Part shown: positions 39,911 through 50,918 of the stretch, piece after piece
Layout of the letters: each line of letters opens with the position of its first letter
Numbering within the stretch: the first letter of the stretch is position 1
Source of the DNA: Chitinophaga pinensis
GTDB taxonomy: Bacteria; Bacteroidota; Bacteroidia; Chitinophagales; UBA10324
DNA: 64,000 nucleotides
Assembly (NCBI GenBank): GCA_945903305.1
Contig: CAMDOA010000004.1
Location: 1-64,000 of the forward strand
Reading direction: 5' to 3'
The notes under the pieces: generated by a model
What the model saw: only the letters and a program-made list of their open reading frames with translations
Databases searched by the model: none
Told to the model about the DNA's origin: nothing
Translations under genes and position numbers: made by a program

Positions 39911-40157
39911 TTAATTGGGGGCGCTAAAATAGTTGGTAAAATTTCTCAAGCAAGTACTAATGAGTTGTTCTTAAATTATATCGAAGAATTTCTTTCAAGA
40001 TATTTCAATCAAGTGTTTTTCGTTTCAGATTTTCCGGAAATTGAACCCAATAATTACTATGTTATTAATCTTTATTCCACCGGCTTGAAAAATGAAAGTA
40101 AAACCTATCTTCGCCGTCCGAAAAAAATAACTGTCCCCGGACTACATAATTTTACGA

Positions 40158-41978
40158 ATGACTGAAATCAGAAACATTGCCATTATTGCCCATGTCGATC
40201 ATGGGAAAACCACGCTCGTTGACAAGATATTGCACCAATGCAAACTATTCCGCGATAACCAGGAAACAGGAGAACTGATTCTTGATAACAATGACCTTGA
40301 ACGCGAACGCGGAATTACTATTCTTGCAAAAAATGTTTCTGTTCATTATAAAGATGTAAAAATTAATATCATTGATACACCCGGTCACGCCGATTTTGGT
40401 GGTGAAGTTGAGCGTGTGCTAAACATGGCCGATGGAGTTTTGATTTTGGTTGATGCCTTTGAAGGACCTATGCCTCAAACACGATTTGTATTGCACAAAG
40501 CAATTGAGTTAGGAAAGAAAGCAATTGCTGTAGTTAATAAAGTTGACAAACCCAATTGCCGCCCCGATGAAACACACGAGTTATTATTCGATCTGTTTTG
40601 TAAGTTGAATGCAAGTGAAGACCAATTGAATTTTCCAACTCTTTATGGTTCATCAAAACAAGGATGGATGAGTTTGGATTGGCAAAATCCAACAACTGAT
40701 TTAACTCCTTTGTTAGAAACAATTGTCAATACTATTCCTCCTGCTATCCATGTGGAAGGAACTCCGCAAATGCAAATTACTTCTATTGATTACAGTTCTT
40801 ACACAGGACGAATTGCAGTTGGAAGATTATTACGCGGGACTTTAAAAGTTGGAATGTTTGTTAGCTTAGTAAAACGCGACGGACAAATTCTTAAATCAAA
40901 AATCAAGGAACTTTATTTATTCGAAGGCCTTGGAAAAATGAAAGTGGAAAGTGTGCAATCAGGTGAGATATGCGCCATATTCGGAATAGAAAACTTTGAC
41001 ATCGGTGATACTGTTGCTGATGCCGAAAATCCTGAAGGACTTCCACCAATCAGTATTGAAGAACCAACTATGAGCATGCTCTTCACCATTAACAACTCAC
41101 CGTTTTTTGGTAAGGAAGGAAAATTTGTAACCAGCCGTCACCTCCGTGATCGCTTGAATAAAGAGTTGGAAAAAAATCTTGCTCTTCGTTTAGAAGACAC
41201 TGAATCACCTGATCAGATTTTAGTTTTCGGAAGAGGAATTCTTCACCTCGCTATCTTGATTGAAACTATGCGGCGCGAAGGTTTTGAATTGCAGGTTGGT
41301 CAGCCAAAAGTTATTATCAAGGAAATTGACGGAAAGAAATGTGAGCCGATAGAAATGTTGAGTGTGGATGTACCGAAAGAATCTGCCGGAAAAGTTATTG
41401 AATTAGTTACTGCTCGCAAAGGAGAATTATTAGTGATGGAAACAAAGGGTGATTTGCAACACTTAGAGTTTCAGATTCCATCTCGTGGTATTGTTGGTTT
41501 AAGAAATAATATGTTGACTGCAACTGCCGGTGAAGCAATCATCGCACATCGTTTTGTTGCATACGAACCTTGGCGTGGAAATATTCCAGGTCGCAACATG
41601 GGAGTGTTGGTGTCAATGGAAAAAGGAATGTCAACCGGTTTTGCCATTGATCGTTTAGCTGATAGAGGCACCTATTTTATTGATCCGGGAGAAGAGGTTT
41701 ATGGAGGTCAGATAATTGGTGAACACATTCGTCCGAGCGATTTGATCATCAATGTCACAAAAGCGAAACATCTCACCAACATGCGTGCAAGCGGAACTGA
41801 TGCCGCATTGAAAATTGTTCCGAAAATTCAATTCTCATTGGAAGAAGCAATGGAATACATCCAGGACGATGAGTATGTTGAATTAACTCCAAAGAGCATT
41901 CGCATGCGCAAAATAATTCTCGACGAAAACGAAAGAACGCGCGCGCGCAAGCAAGTAGAAGCAATGCAGGAGAGCTAA
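40158..41978 (+). CDS. typA: Translational GTPase BipA/TypA
   Basis: IAIIAHVDHGKTTLVDKIL, DNNDLERERGITILAKN, TypA C-terminal region. Confidence 0.96.
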   Translation: MTEIRNIAIIAHVDHGKTTLVDKILHQCKLFRDNQETGELILDNNDLERERGITILAKNVSVHYKDVKINIIDTPGHADFGGEVERVLNMADGVLILVDAFEGPMPQTRFVLHKAIELGKKAIAVVNKVDKPNCRPDETHELLFDLFCKLNASEDQLNFPTLYGSSKQGWMSLDWQNPTTDLTPLLETIVNTIPPAIHVEGTPQMQITSIDYSSYTGRIAVGRLLRGTLKVGMFVSLVKRDGQILKSKIKELYLFEGLGKMKVESVQSGEICAIFGIENFDIGDTVADAENPEGLPPISIEEPTMSMLFTINNSPFFGKEGKFVTSRHLRDRLNKELEKNLALRLEDTESPDQILVFGRGILHLAILIETMRREGFELQVGQPKVIIKEIDGKKCEPIEMLSVDVPKESAGKVIELVTARKGELLVMETKGDLQHLEFQIPSRGIVGLRNNMLTATAGEAIIAHRFVAYEPWRGNIPGRNMGVLVSMEKGMSTGFAIDRLADRGTYFIDPGEEVYGGQIIGEHIRPSDLIINVTKAKHLTNMRASGTDAALKIVPKIQFSLEEAMEYIQDDEYVELTPKSIRMRKIILDENERTRARKQVEAMQES

Positions 41979-42085
41979 AATCAGTATGCAGTTTGCGGAA
42001 AAACAGATTACAGATTTCCCTCACTACGCCTTTACATCGGAGTTTATCCCGATGTAATCAACGGGACGGTAAATAATTTTTCAAA

Positions 42086-43183
42086 ATGATTTTTTCAAAA
42101 GAGGAAATACTAAAAGTACTTTCAACAGTTGAAGATCCTGATCTGAAACAAGATTTGGTTTCACTCGGAATGATAAGCAACATCACGATTGATGGAAATA
42201 AAATTTCATTCACTGTAACACTCACTACTCCTGCTTGTCCGCTTAAAGAATTAATTAAGAAAAATTGCATTGATGCCATTCATGCTTTAGTCTCTCACCA
42301 GGCCGAAGTAAATATTGTGATGGATGCAAAAGTTACAACTCTGCGCGATCGAGATAATATTCTCGCAGGAGTAAAAAATATTATTGCAGTTGCTTCCGGC
42401 AAAGGCGGAGTTGGCAAATCAACAGTAGCAGTAAACTTGGCACTTGGTTTAGCAAAAAAAGGTTCGAAGGTCGGAATCATTGATGCTGATATTTATGGTC
42501 CATCAATTCCAATCATGCTCAACATAAAAGGAGAGCGACCACGAGTACGGGAAGAAAACGGAAAACATTTAATGCAGCCGATTGAAACCTATGGAATCAA
42601 AGCACTGTCAATCGGATTATTAATTGATGAAGAACAAGCAGTGGTGTGGCGCGGACCAATGGTTTCATCTGCACTTCGGCAATTTATGACCGATGCCGAG
42701 TGGGGCGATTTAGATTACTTGGTTATTGATCTTCCTCCAGGCACAGGCGATATACAATTAACATTGGTGCAATTGGTTCCGCTCACCGGAGTAGTAATTG
42801 TAACCACTCCGCAAGATGTAGCACTCGCTGATGCACGAAAAGCAATCGGCATGTTCAGCATTTTACCAATCAATGTTCCTGTTCTTGGCGTAATTGAAAA
42901 CATGGCCTACTTCACTCCTGCTGAATTACCCGAAAATAAATACTACATATTCGGAAAAGGTGGCGGACACAAACTCGCTCATCAATACAATGTGCCATTC
43001 CTAGGTGAGGTTCCCATTGTGCAAAGCATTCGTGAAGGTGGTGATTCAGGAGTACCTGCTGTGTTGGATCAAAATTCCATTGTCGGAAATATTTTCTCCG
43101 GCCTTTCTGATCAGGTAGCAAGACAGGTTGCCATCCGCAATGCAAATATTCCTGTTACTGAAGTGGTGAAAATGAATTCATGA
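42086..43183 (+). CDS. Mrp/NBP35-family iron-sulfur cluster carrier ATPase
   Basis: N-terminal MIP18-like domain; VASGKGGVGKSTVAVNLAL deviant Walker A; VIDLPPGTGDIQLTL. Confidence 0.94.
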   Translation: MIFSKEEILKVLSTVEDPDLKQDLVSLGMISNITIDGNKISFTVTLTTPACPLKELIKKNCIDAIHALVSHQAEVNIVMDAKVTTLRDRDNILAGVKNIIAVASGKGGVGKSTVAVNLALGLAKKGSKVGIIDADIYGPSIPIMLNIKGERPRVREENGKHLMQPIETYGIKALSIGLLIDEEQAVVWRGPMVSSALRQFMTDAEWGDLDYLVIDLPPGTGDIQLTLVQLVPLTGVVIVTTPQDVALADARKAIGMFSILPINVPVLGVIENMAYFTPAELPENKYYIFGKGGGHKLAHQYNVPFLGEVPIVQSIREGGDSGVPAVLDQNSIVGNIFSGLSDQVARQVAIRNANIPVTEVVKMNS

Positions 43184-43387
43184 TTTCATGCTATTTATTT
43201 TTACGCGATTTGATTTCACGCAAAGCAAATTAAGAAGCAAAGACGCAAAGTTATTTTTAAATGTTTCAAGTTAATTCCTTCTCTTATTTTGCTTTGCTTC
43301 TTTGCGCACTTTGCTTGAATTGATAAACACAATTTGCGTGAATCAAAAAAACAATTTGCCTGAAATGAATAAATTTGCGCGAGCAAA

Positions 43388-43630
43388 ATGAGCAACACAA
43401 CCAATTCTTTATTCGATCGTGTCGAAGCTTCCTTAGAAAGCATCCGGCCATACCTTGCAGTAGATGGCGGCGATATTCGGTTAATAGAAATCACCAGTGA
43501 AAATGTAGTGCGCATAAAACTCCTCGGCAATTGCAGTGATTGCCACATGAGCGAAATGACCATGAAAGCCGGAGTGGAAGAAACTATTTTCAAATCAGTT
43601 CCCGAAATAACCAAAGTCGAAGCGGTCTGA
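43388..43630 (+). CDS. NifU C-terminal domain protein
   Basis: [45 protein letters not shown] (CxxC). Confidence 0.92.
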   Translation: MSNTTNSLFDRVEASLESIRPYLAVDGGDIRLIEITSENVVRIKLLGNCSDCHMSEMTMKAGVEETIFKSVPEITKVEAV

Positions 43631-44442
43631 TGAACTACAACGAACTGGTTGAAAATATCAGAACAAAAAAATCGTTCCTCTGTATTGGTTTGGATACCGA
43701 CATAAAAAAAATTCCGCAACATCTACTCTCCTATTCCGATCCTGTTTTCGAATTCAATAAACAAATCATTGATGCTACTCATCAATACTGTGTTGCCTAC
43801 AAACCCAACATCGCATTCTACGAATCACTTGGAGCAAGCGGCTGGCTGAGCTTGCAGAAGACACTCGACTACATTCCAAAAAATATTTTCACCATCGCCG
43901 ATGCCAAGCGCGGTGACATCGGCAACACCAGCGGATTATATGCACGCGCATTCTTCAATAAAAATTCAAGCGGCCTCGATTTTGATTCAGTAACTGTTGC
44001 TCCATACATGGGCAAAGATTCAGTAGCACCTTTTTTGGAATTCAAAAATAAGTGGGTGATATTATTAGCACTCACTTCCAATTCAGGCAGTAATGATTTT
44101 CAGTTAATGCAGGAAGGCGGTGAGAAATTATACGAGCGCGTTATCCGCACTTCACAAACTTGGGCAACTCATGAGCAGATGATGTATGTAGTTGGTGCCA
44201 CTCATGCAGAAGAACTCGCACACATTCGCAAACTCGCACCTAAACATTTTTTCTTAGTGCCCGGTGTTGGTGCACAAGGCGGGAGTTTGCAGGAAGTAGC
44301 GAAGTATGGAATGAATGCTGAATGCGGTTTACTCGTCAACAGTTCGCGAAATATTATTTATGCCTCCTCCGGAAAAGATTTTGCAGAAGCTGCAGCTATT
44401 GAAGCAAAGAGGATGATGGAAGAAATGAAAATTTTTATTTAA
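43630..44442 (+). CDS. pyrF: Orotidine-5'-phosphate decarboxylase
   Basis: [46 protein letters not shown] overlap with the NifU-domain gene. Confidence 0.93.
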   Translation: MNYNELVENIRTKKSFLCIGLDTDIKKIPQHLLSYSDPVFEFNKQIIDATHQYCVAYKPNIAFYESLGASGWLSLQKTLDYIPKNIFTIADAKRGDIGNTSGLYARAFFNKNSSGLDFDSVTVAPYMGKDSVAPFLEFKNKWVILLALTSNSGSNDFQLMQEGGEKLYERVIRTSQTWATHEQMMYVVGATHAEELAHIRKLAPKHFFLVPGVGAQGGSLQEVAKYGMNAECGLLVNSSRNIIYASSGKDFAEAAAIEAKRMMEEMKIFI

Positions 44443-44457
44443 AGAAAGGCTCCTAAT

Positions 44458-44498
44458 GAAAAAAGGGATTGATCAGTTGTGATAAATCCCTTTTTTAT
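44458..44498. terminator. Bidirectional terminator-like hairpin
   Basis: gaaaaaagggatt...aaatcccttttttatt between pyrF and tRNA-Arg. Confidence 0.7.
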
Positions 44499-44505
44499 TT
44501 CTTAG

Positions 44506-44579
44506 TGACCCTGCAAGGAGTCAAACCTTGAACCTTCTGATCCGTAGTCAGATACTCTATTCAGTTGAGCTACAGGGCC
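44506..44579 (-). tRNA. tRNA-Arg(ACG)
   Basis: Reverse complement GGCCCTGTAGCTCAACTGAATAGAGTATCTGACTACGGATCAGAAGGTTCAAGGTTTGACTCCTTGCAGGGTCA; loop CTACGGA. Confidence 0.93.
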
Positions 44580-44730
44580 ATTTTTTATTTGGGAGCGCAA
44601 TAATAAGAAACCAATTTGAGAATGTGAATTTACACTCGCTTGTTTTTCTGTTTTATTGATGTTCAGGAAGCTTTAATTTTTAAAAAATTCACACTGAAAC
44701 TAAGAATTCACCAATGAACTAATGAACTTA

Positions 44731-45705
44731 TCAACCTTCCTTTTTAGGAGTTGGCTTTGCAATGCTCTCGCGCATTTCAGTATCGGCCTGCACATTTTTC
44801 ATTTTATAATAATCCATGATTCCCATGTTACCGCTGCGGAATGCTTCGGCCATTGCCTGAGGAATTTGGGCTTCGGCTTCTATTACCATTGCTCTTGCTT
44901 CCTGTGCTTTAGCTTTCATCTCCTGTTCTAAAGCTACCGCCATTGCACGACGCTCTTCGGCTTTTGCCTGCGCAATATTTTTATCGGCATTTGCCTGATC
45001 CATTTGAAGGTAGGCTCCAATATTTTTTCCTACATCAATATCAGCGATATCAATTGATAAAATTTCAAACGCTGTTCCTGCATCCAATCCTTTTGCCAAT
45101 ACAACTTTTGATATTGAATCAGGATGCTCCAGAACTTCTTTATGTGACAGCGCAGAACCAATGGAACTAACAACTCCTTCACCAACTCTCGCCAAAACAG
45201 TTTCTTCTCCGGCTCCTCCAACTAATTTATTAATGTTGGTTCGAACAGTTACACGAGCTCGACAAATTAATTGAATTCCATCTTTTGCAACGGCGGTTAC
45301 AGGCGGAGTGTCAATTACTTTAGGGTTAACACTCATTTGCACGGCTTCCAACACATCGCGACCTGCAAGATTAATGGCTGTAGCGGCTTTCCAATCCAAA
45401 GCAATGTTTGCTTTATCGGCCGAAATCATGGCACGGATAACTGAATTCACATTTCCTCCAGCGAGGTAGTGTGTTTCCACATCGTTACTGGTGACTTTTA
45501 ATCCTGCCTTGGTGCTGTTGATTAATGCATTTACAACTAATGCCGGTGGAACTTTTCTGATGCGCATAAAAATCAAATTGGCAATACTGATTTTTACTCC
45601 GCTGAAAACGGCGGTAATCCACAGGTTGAGCGGAATGAAGTAAAAAAATAAAATAATAAAGACAAAAATTCCGAGCGCAATCAACGCAATCATTACTGGT
45701 TCCAT
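44731..45705 (-). CDS. floA: Flotillin-like protein FloA
   Basis: [28 protein letters not shown]...[41 protein letters not shown]. Confidence 0.93.
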   Translation of the reverse strand: MEPVMIALIALGIFVFIILFFYFIPLNLWITAVFSGVKISIANLIFMRIRKVPPALVVNALINSTKAGLKVTSNDVETHYLAGGNVNSVIRAMISADKANIALDWKAATAINLAGRDVLEAVQMSVNPKVIDTPPVTAVAKDGIQLICRARVTVRTNINKLVGGAGEETVLARVGEGVVSSIGSALSHKEVLEHPDSISKVVLAKGLDAGTAFEILSIDIADIDVGKNIGAYLQMDQANADKNIAQAKAEERRAMAVALEQEMKAKAQEARAMVIEAEAQIPQAMAEAFRSGNMGIMDYYKMKNVQADTEMRESIAKPTPKKEG

Positions 45706-45712
45706 GTTTTTT

Positions 45713-46231
45713 TTATTTTTTGGTTTGAACTATTATTTTTCTGTTTTCAATTCTTACTATTTCTATTGTTGTATTCGCATTTATAAAATCACTTTCTGAA
45801 TTCACCTCGTAATTTACTTCATTAAATCTTGCAGTTCCTGAAAGTGCAATTCTGCTTACCGCAATTCCCATATCGCCTGCTTTTATTTTTGCTTCATCAA
45901 ATTCATTCATCCTGCTATCTTCCAACGATTGTTTCAAACTTAATTTATTCCACAAACCGGCTTTAAATCCAATGAATATCGAAGTAATCATAAAAACCGA
46001 AGTAATTCCAATTGTCATCCATCCTCCTGAATTTCCATAAAAAGAAAATGAATAATAAAACCCGGCAAGCATCATTGCCCCCCCAATAATTCCTAAAACA
46101 GTAATGCCAGGAACAAAAAACACTTCCAGAAAAACAAGTAGCCATCCGATTGCTAAAAGTGAAATGATAATAAATAATTCCAAGTTTTTGATTTGCTTTT
46201 TATGAGGAACAAATGTAATCAGCAACAACAT
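45713..46231 (-). CDS. NfeD-family membrane protein
   Basis: TM helices plus C-terminal OB-fold-like [29 protein letters not shown]; adjacent to floA. Confidence 0.83.
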   Translation of the reverse strand: MLLLITFVPHKKQIKNLELFIIISLLAIGWLLVFLEVFFVPGITVLGIIGGAMMLAGFYYSFSFYGNSGGWMTIGITSVFMITSIFIGFKAGLWNKLSLKQSLEDSRMNEFDEAKIKAGDMGIAVSRIALSGTARFNEVNYEVNSESDFINANTTIEIVRIENRKIIVQTKK

Positions 46232-46336
46232 ACATTCTGAAAAATTATTTATTAAAAAACTGTGGTGGTTAAATTGGGGTTCAATGAATTATCAAATCAA
46301 TTGCACAATCATACATTTGTCAGAAACCAAAATGGA

Positions 46337-47113
46337 ATGAAAGAAAAGTTAAAAGCTTTTGAGCGGGTACTGAATATCATGGATGATTTGCGCACCAAGT
46401 GCCCGTGGGATAAAAAACAAACCATTGAATCGTTGCGCATTTTAACGATTGAAGAAACTTATGAATTGGCTGATGCAATCATAAAAAAAGATATGCCATC
46501 GCTGAAAGAAGAGTTGGGCGATTTATTGTTGCACATTGTTTTCTATTCGAGAATTGCAACTGAAAACGGCGACTTTACCATTACTAATGTGATGAATGAT
46601 TTATGCGAAAAACTGATTGAACGACATCCGCATATTTATAGTGATGTGGTTGTTGAAAATGAAGAACAAGTAAAACAAAACTGGGAGCAGATAAAACAAA
46701 AAAAATCGAATCGGTCATTACTTGCAGGTGTTCCGGTTTCGTTACCTGCGTTGGTGAAAGCTTATCGTATTCAGGAAAAAGCAAAGCAGGTTGGGTTTGA
46801 ATGGGAAAACAAGCACCAGGTTTGGGGAAAGGTGGAAGAAGAATTAAATGAATTTAAATCAGAAGCTTTTGCATCAACTATTCATCAGAAACATTTGGAA
46901 AAAGAATTCGGCGATTTACTTTTTTCATTAGTCAATCTTTCGAGGTATTTAAACATTGACCCGGAAGCCGCATTGGAAAAAACAAACCTGAAATTTTATA
47001 ATCGTTTTAATCTGATGGAGAAAATGGCGAATGAACAGGAACAGAAATTACACGAAATGAAATTGGAAGAAATGGATGCATTGTGGAACAAAACCAAGAA
47101 GCAGGTTCCGTGA
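46337..47113 (+). CDS. mazG: Nucleoside triphosphate pyrophosphohydrolase MazG
   Basis: LRTKCPWDKKQTIESLRILTIEETYELADAI...EELGDLLLHIVFYSRIA, duplicated MazG domain. Confidence 0.94.
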   Translation: MKEKLKAFERVLNIMDDLRTKCPWDKKQTIESLRILTIEETYELADAIIKKDMPSLKEELGDLLLHIVFYSRIATENGDFTITNVMNDLCEKLIERHPHIYSDVVVENEEQVKQNWEQIKQKKSNRSLLAGVPVSLPALVKAYRIQEKAKQVGFEWENKHQVWGKVEEELNEFKSEAFASTIHQKHLEKEFGDLLFSLVNLSRYLNIDPEAALEKTNLKFYNRFNLMEKMANEQEQKLHEMKLEEMDALWNKTKKQVP

Positions 47114-50100
47114 ATTTGAAATTAACCAACTATAAAAGCTGGATTCCGGTCGCGCTGTTTTCATTCGGACTGCTTTTTTTAATCTTATCATTTTACCTTC
47201 CCTCATTTTATAATCAGCAGCAGGAATTGCATACTGCGGTGGTTAAAACTGAATCTGCAATTTCATTGCATGAAAAAAAGTTTCTGCTTTATTATAATCA
47301 ACTTAAGACCGATGGAAATTATATAACCAAGTCTGATTCTGCCGGAAATTTGTTTGACGAAAATTTTACACTGCTTTACTATGTAAATGATTCGCTGGTT
47401 TACTATAACAACAACAATATTCTTCCGCGAAATTCAATAGGCATAAGAAAGGAAGGGTTCGATTTTCAGAAATACAAAAACGGATATTATTTAAGTCTCA
47501 ATAAAATTATTAAACAATCTGTTTCAAATAAGCGGGAATTGTTTCTGTTCATTCCGATTAAAGATGATTATGTAACCGAAAATCAATACCTGAAAAACGA
47601 ATTCAATCCTGCATTTACCATTCCTGAATGGGTTGAGGTGTCATCAGATATAAACCCGTTATCAGAAAGTGTAAAATCATCAACTGGTGAACATTTGTTT
47701 TATCTCTATTACTCTTTACGCTTTACTAATCACCAACCACAATCGTTGGTTATTGTGTTTTATTTTGCAAGCATCATTCTGCTGCTGGCATTCCTTCATC
47801 ACTTATTAACGCACTGGTTTGTTACAATGTGGTGGTCAATAAAATTGATTATTGCATTGGCCACTCCGGTTCTGATCTTTTATCTTTTAAATCATGTCCA
47901 CTTCATTCCTGTTGGCGTTTCGAACTGGAAATTATTTGCAGCTGATATTTTTGCTTCGCCTGATATTGGCTCATCACTTGGTTGTTTACTGATTGAATGC
48001 ATAGCGGCAATCTGGGCCGTTATTTATATCAACTTTTTTATAAATTTTCCTTCACCTGAAAAAAAAGCGGTGAAAAGTGTTGTTGCTTTTTTATGTATGT
48101 CATTTGTATTTTTCGTTGGTGTTTACTTTGTTTATTCGATCAAGGGATTATCGCGCGATTCAAAATTATTGATTGGTTTTTTAAACCCTATAACTCCGGA
48201 TTATCTTTCAATAATCGCCTTGTTTTGCATCAGTGTTTTTGCTTTTTGTTTTTACCTGCTTGCACAAAAGGCCGCTGAATTTATTCGTGAGCTTTCATTA
48301 TCGTTAAGTTGGAAAATAGCACTGATGGCATTGGCATCACTTGTTTCCATATTATATATTCCATTGTTTCATTTCGATCTATCTCCCATATTTATTTCGT
48401 TCGGAATTTTTCTGGTATGTGTAATTATTTATCTGGTTGGAGTGAAAAATGTTGCGCAAATTGATTTGGTCCGGTTGTTTATTTTACTGATTATTTTTTC
48501 TGTTTCCTGTGCAGTACTCACCACTTATTTCCGACAGGAGAAGGACTTGAATACGCGAATGACCATTGCGCGCAAACTCATTAACGAACGCGATAATGTA
48601 ACCGAGTATATGCTGGCTGATATGCGGCCTCAAATAGAATCAGATGAATTCATAAAAAATTATTTTGTTCAACCGGTTTTATCGTACAAAGATTTTTCAG
48701 AGAAATTACGGCAACTGTATTTTTCATTCGGATACAGCAGGTATGAAGTTGATTTTGTTGCATTCGATGCCGATGGATTACCGCTGAATGTGGAAGAGAG
48801 CGCAAGCGCCAATAATTTTGGAAACGAAATTTTCAGAAATGCACAAACACTTGTCTCCGGTAAATTATATTATTTCAACAGCAACGCAACCGGAAATGGT
48901 TATGCATCGTTTTATCCTATAATAGTGAACGAAAATTATGTGGGCCGCTTGTTTATTGTACTTCGAAGCAAATTATTAAACCGCATAAATGTTTATCCTG
49001 AATTATTACTTGAAGAAAAAGATAAAATTCCGGAAGAGGCGGAAGGGTATTCATTTGCCATTTATGAAAACAACCAACGACTGAACGAAAGCAGTGGAAC
49101 AATTGCTTATCCGGTAAATGATATCTATAGTTCAATGGCAATTGAAGTTAATGAACCCATGATTTATCGTCAGGGAAATCTGGAACATATTATTTTAAAA
49201 CAGGACGATGGGGCCACCGTTGTCATATCAAAGAACATCGATTTATTACAGGAATTTTTTTCTGCTTTTTCCTACATGTTTGTAGCAGCATTTTTGTTTG
49301 TAGTGCTTATTGCCTTTTTACTTTACCTGTATCTGTATTCAAAAGGTACAGCACATTTTTTCAGTTTTGCCGAAGCATCGTTCCGAAACATTATTCAGTT
49401 ATCATTTGTGTTCATTATTTTTCTGTCGGTCATATTTTTAGGCATCACTATTGGAAATCTTTTTAAATCGCAATTCAATCATAACACTTCTGAAAAATTA
49501 TCGGAGAAATTAAAAGAGGTGGAGCAATCGGTTCGCTATGTGGTGAGCAATACTGTTTCGTTCGATTCGCTGTGCGGATTTACTCCGCGTGATTTGTCAA
49601 CCATTCTGAATATTAACATTAACGACTTCAGCGAACTTCATGATATGGATGTTAATTTTTACGACATGCATGGAGCATTATTAACTTCTTCGCAACCCAG
49701 CATTTTTGAAAAAGGTTTGCAATCGCGCATGATGGATGCGAAAGCATTTCATTTAATGCGGGCGCAACTTCCTTCAGAAATTATTCAACAGGAAACCATT
49801 GGCGAACTGAAATATTTAAGTGGCTACAAACCGGTTTACAATGAAGAAGGCAGGTTGCTGGCTTACCTGAATATTCCTTACTTCAATACTTATCGTTTGT
49901 TGAATGAACAAATCGGAATATTCTTTTCGGCACTGATAAATATTTTAGTTACCGCATTAATACTTGCAGGATTTTTAGCTCCTTTTATTTCTCAGCAGAT
50001 AACCAGAAAACTTTTTCACATTGCCGAAAAATTCAAGCAGGTAACCATTGGCGGTCAGAACGAACCCATTCAATGGCATGCCCGCGATGAACTGGCGGTG

Positions 50101-50844
50101 CTCGTAAATGAGTTTAATAAAATGATTATGAAGCTGGATGCAAGTGCAAAACAACTTGCCCAGTCAGAGCGTGAATCGGCATGGAGAGAAATGGCGCAAC
50201 AGGTGGCGCATGAAATAAAAAATCCGTTGACTCCAATGAAACTGAGTATACAGCATTTGCAGCGCGCTTATGATAACAACGATCCTCGCGCACCCGAACT
50301 GGCAGCACGGGTTTCAAAAACATTAATTGAACAGATTGAAAATTTATCAAAAATTGCCACCGAGTTTTCGTCATTTGCTAAAATGCCGCAGCCTGAAAAT
50401 GAACGAATGCGCTTGCTTGAAGTAGTTTACGACTCAGCTAATTTGTACAAACAAAATGATGAAGTAAATGTTCTTGTGCAAACTGAGGGAAAAATAAATG
50501 ATTTGATTTTCGGTGATAAAAATCAATTGCTTCGGGTGTTCAATAATTTGATTCTGAATTCCATTCAGGCAATTCCCGACGACAGAAACGGTGAGGTGTT
50601 GGTGAAAGCAATAAACTCCGGAAACAATATTATTATCAGTGTAAGTGATAATGGAATTGGAATCGACGAAGAGAAAGCGAAAAAAGTTTTTGTTCCGAAT
50701 TTCACAACCAAATCTTCAGGTATGGGATTGGGTTTAGCCATCACACAAAACATTATTGAATTAGCCGGCGGCACCATTCATTTCGAATCCGTTGAAAATG
50801 CGGGAACCACTTTTTATGTTACAATACCTGTTTTAAATGCGTGA
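47110..50844 (+). CDS. NtrY-like membrane sensor histidine kinase with HAMP domain
   Basis: Multiple TMs, REMAQQVAHEIKNPLTPMKLSIQHLQRAY (H-box), NSIQAIPDD, GMGLGLAITQNIIELAGGTI. GTG at 47110 overlaps the mazG stop; track start GTG 47083. Confidence 0.9.
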   Translation: MNLKLTNYKSWIPVALFSFGLLFLILSFYLPSFYNQQQELHTAVVKTESAISLHEKKFLLYYNQLKTDGNYITKSDSAGNLFDENFTLLYYVNDSLVYYNNNNILPRNSIGIRKEGFDFQKYKNGYYLSLNKIIKQSVSNKRELFLFIPIKDDYVTENQYLKNEFNPAFTIPEWVEVSSDINPLSESVKSSTGEHLFYLYYSLRFTNHQPQSLVIVFYFASIILLLAFLHHLLTHWFVTMWWSIKLIIALATPVLIFYLLNHVHFIPVGVSNWKLFAADIFASPDIGSSLGCLLIECIAAIWAVIYINFFINFPSPEKKAVKSVVAFLCMSFVFFVGVYFVYSIKGLSRDSKLLIGFLNPITPDYLSIIALFCISVFAFCFYLLAQKAAEFIRELSLSLSWKIALMALASLVSILYIPLFHFDLSPIFISFGIFLVCVIIYLVGVKNVAQIDLVRLFILLIIFSVSCAVLTTYFRQEKDLNTRMTIARKLINERDNVTEYMLADMRPQIESDEFIKNYFVQPVLSYKDFSEKLRQLYFSFGYSRYEVDFVAFDADGLPLNVEESASANNFGNEIFRNAQTLVSGKLYYFNSNATGNGYASFYPIIVNENYVGRLFIVLRSKLLNRINVYPELLLEEKDKIPEEAEGYSFAIYENNQRLNESSGTIAYPVNDIYSSMAIEVNEPMIYRQGNLEHIILKQDDGATVVISKNIDLLQEFFSAFSYMFVAAFLFVVLIAFLLYLYLYSKGTAHFFSFAEASFRNIIQLSFVFIIFLSVIFLGITIGNLFKSQFNHNTSEKLSEKLKEVEQSVRYVVSNTVSFDSLCGFTPRDLSTILNININDFSELHDMDVNFYDMHGALLTSSQPSIFEKGLQSRMMDAKAFHLMRAQLPSEIIQQETIGELKYLSGYKPVYNEEGRLLAYLNIPYFNTYRLLNEQIGIFFSALINILVTALILAGFLAPFISQQITRKLFHIAEKFKQVTIGGQNEPIQWHARDELAVLVNEFNKMIMKLDASAKQLAQSERESAWREMAQQVAHEIKNPLTPMKLSIQHLQRAYDNNDPRAPELAARVSKTLIEQIENLSKIATEFSSFAKMPQPENERMRLLEVVYDSANLYKQNDEVNVLVQTEGKINDLIFGDKNQLLRVFNNLILNSIQAIPDDRNGEVLVKAINSGNNIIISVSDNGIGIDEEKAKKVFVPNFTTKSSGMGLGLAITQNIIELAGGTIHFESVENAGTTFYVTIPVLNA

Positions 50845-50918
50845 AATGATTTGTCATCTTCCTGTCAGTTTCATTCCTGAAATAATAATTCTTCACAAAC
50901 AAGTTTTAAGTTAGTTGC

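Noticed and set aside
39714-39914. 66-aa ORF ending ...REGNRTPTLLPKPDFESSASTNSATRA
   Set aside because: This is antisense translation of the tRNA-Leu gene, a classic spurious ORF.
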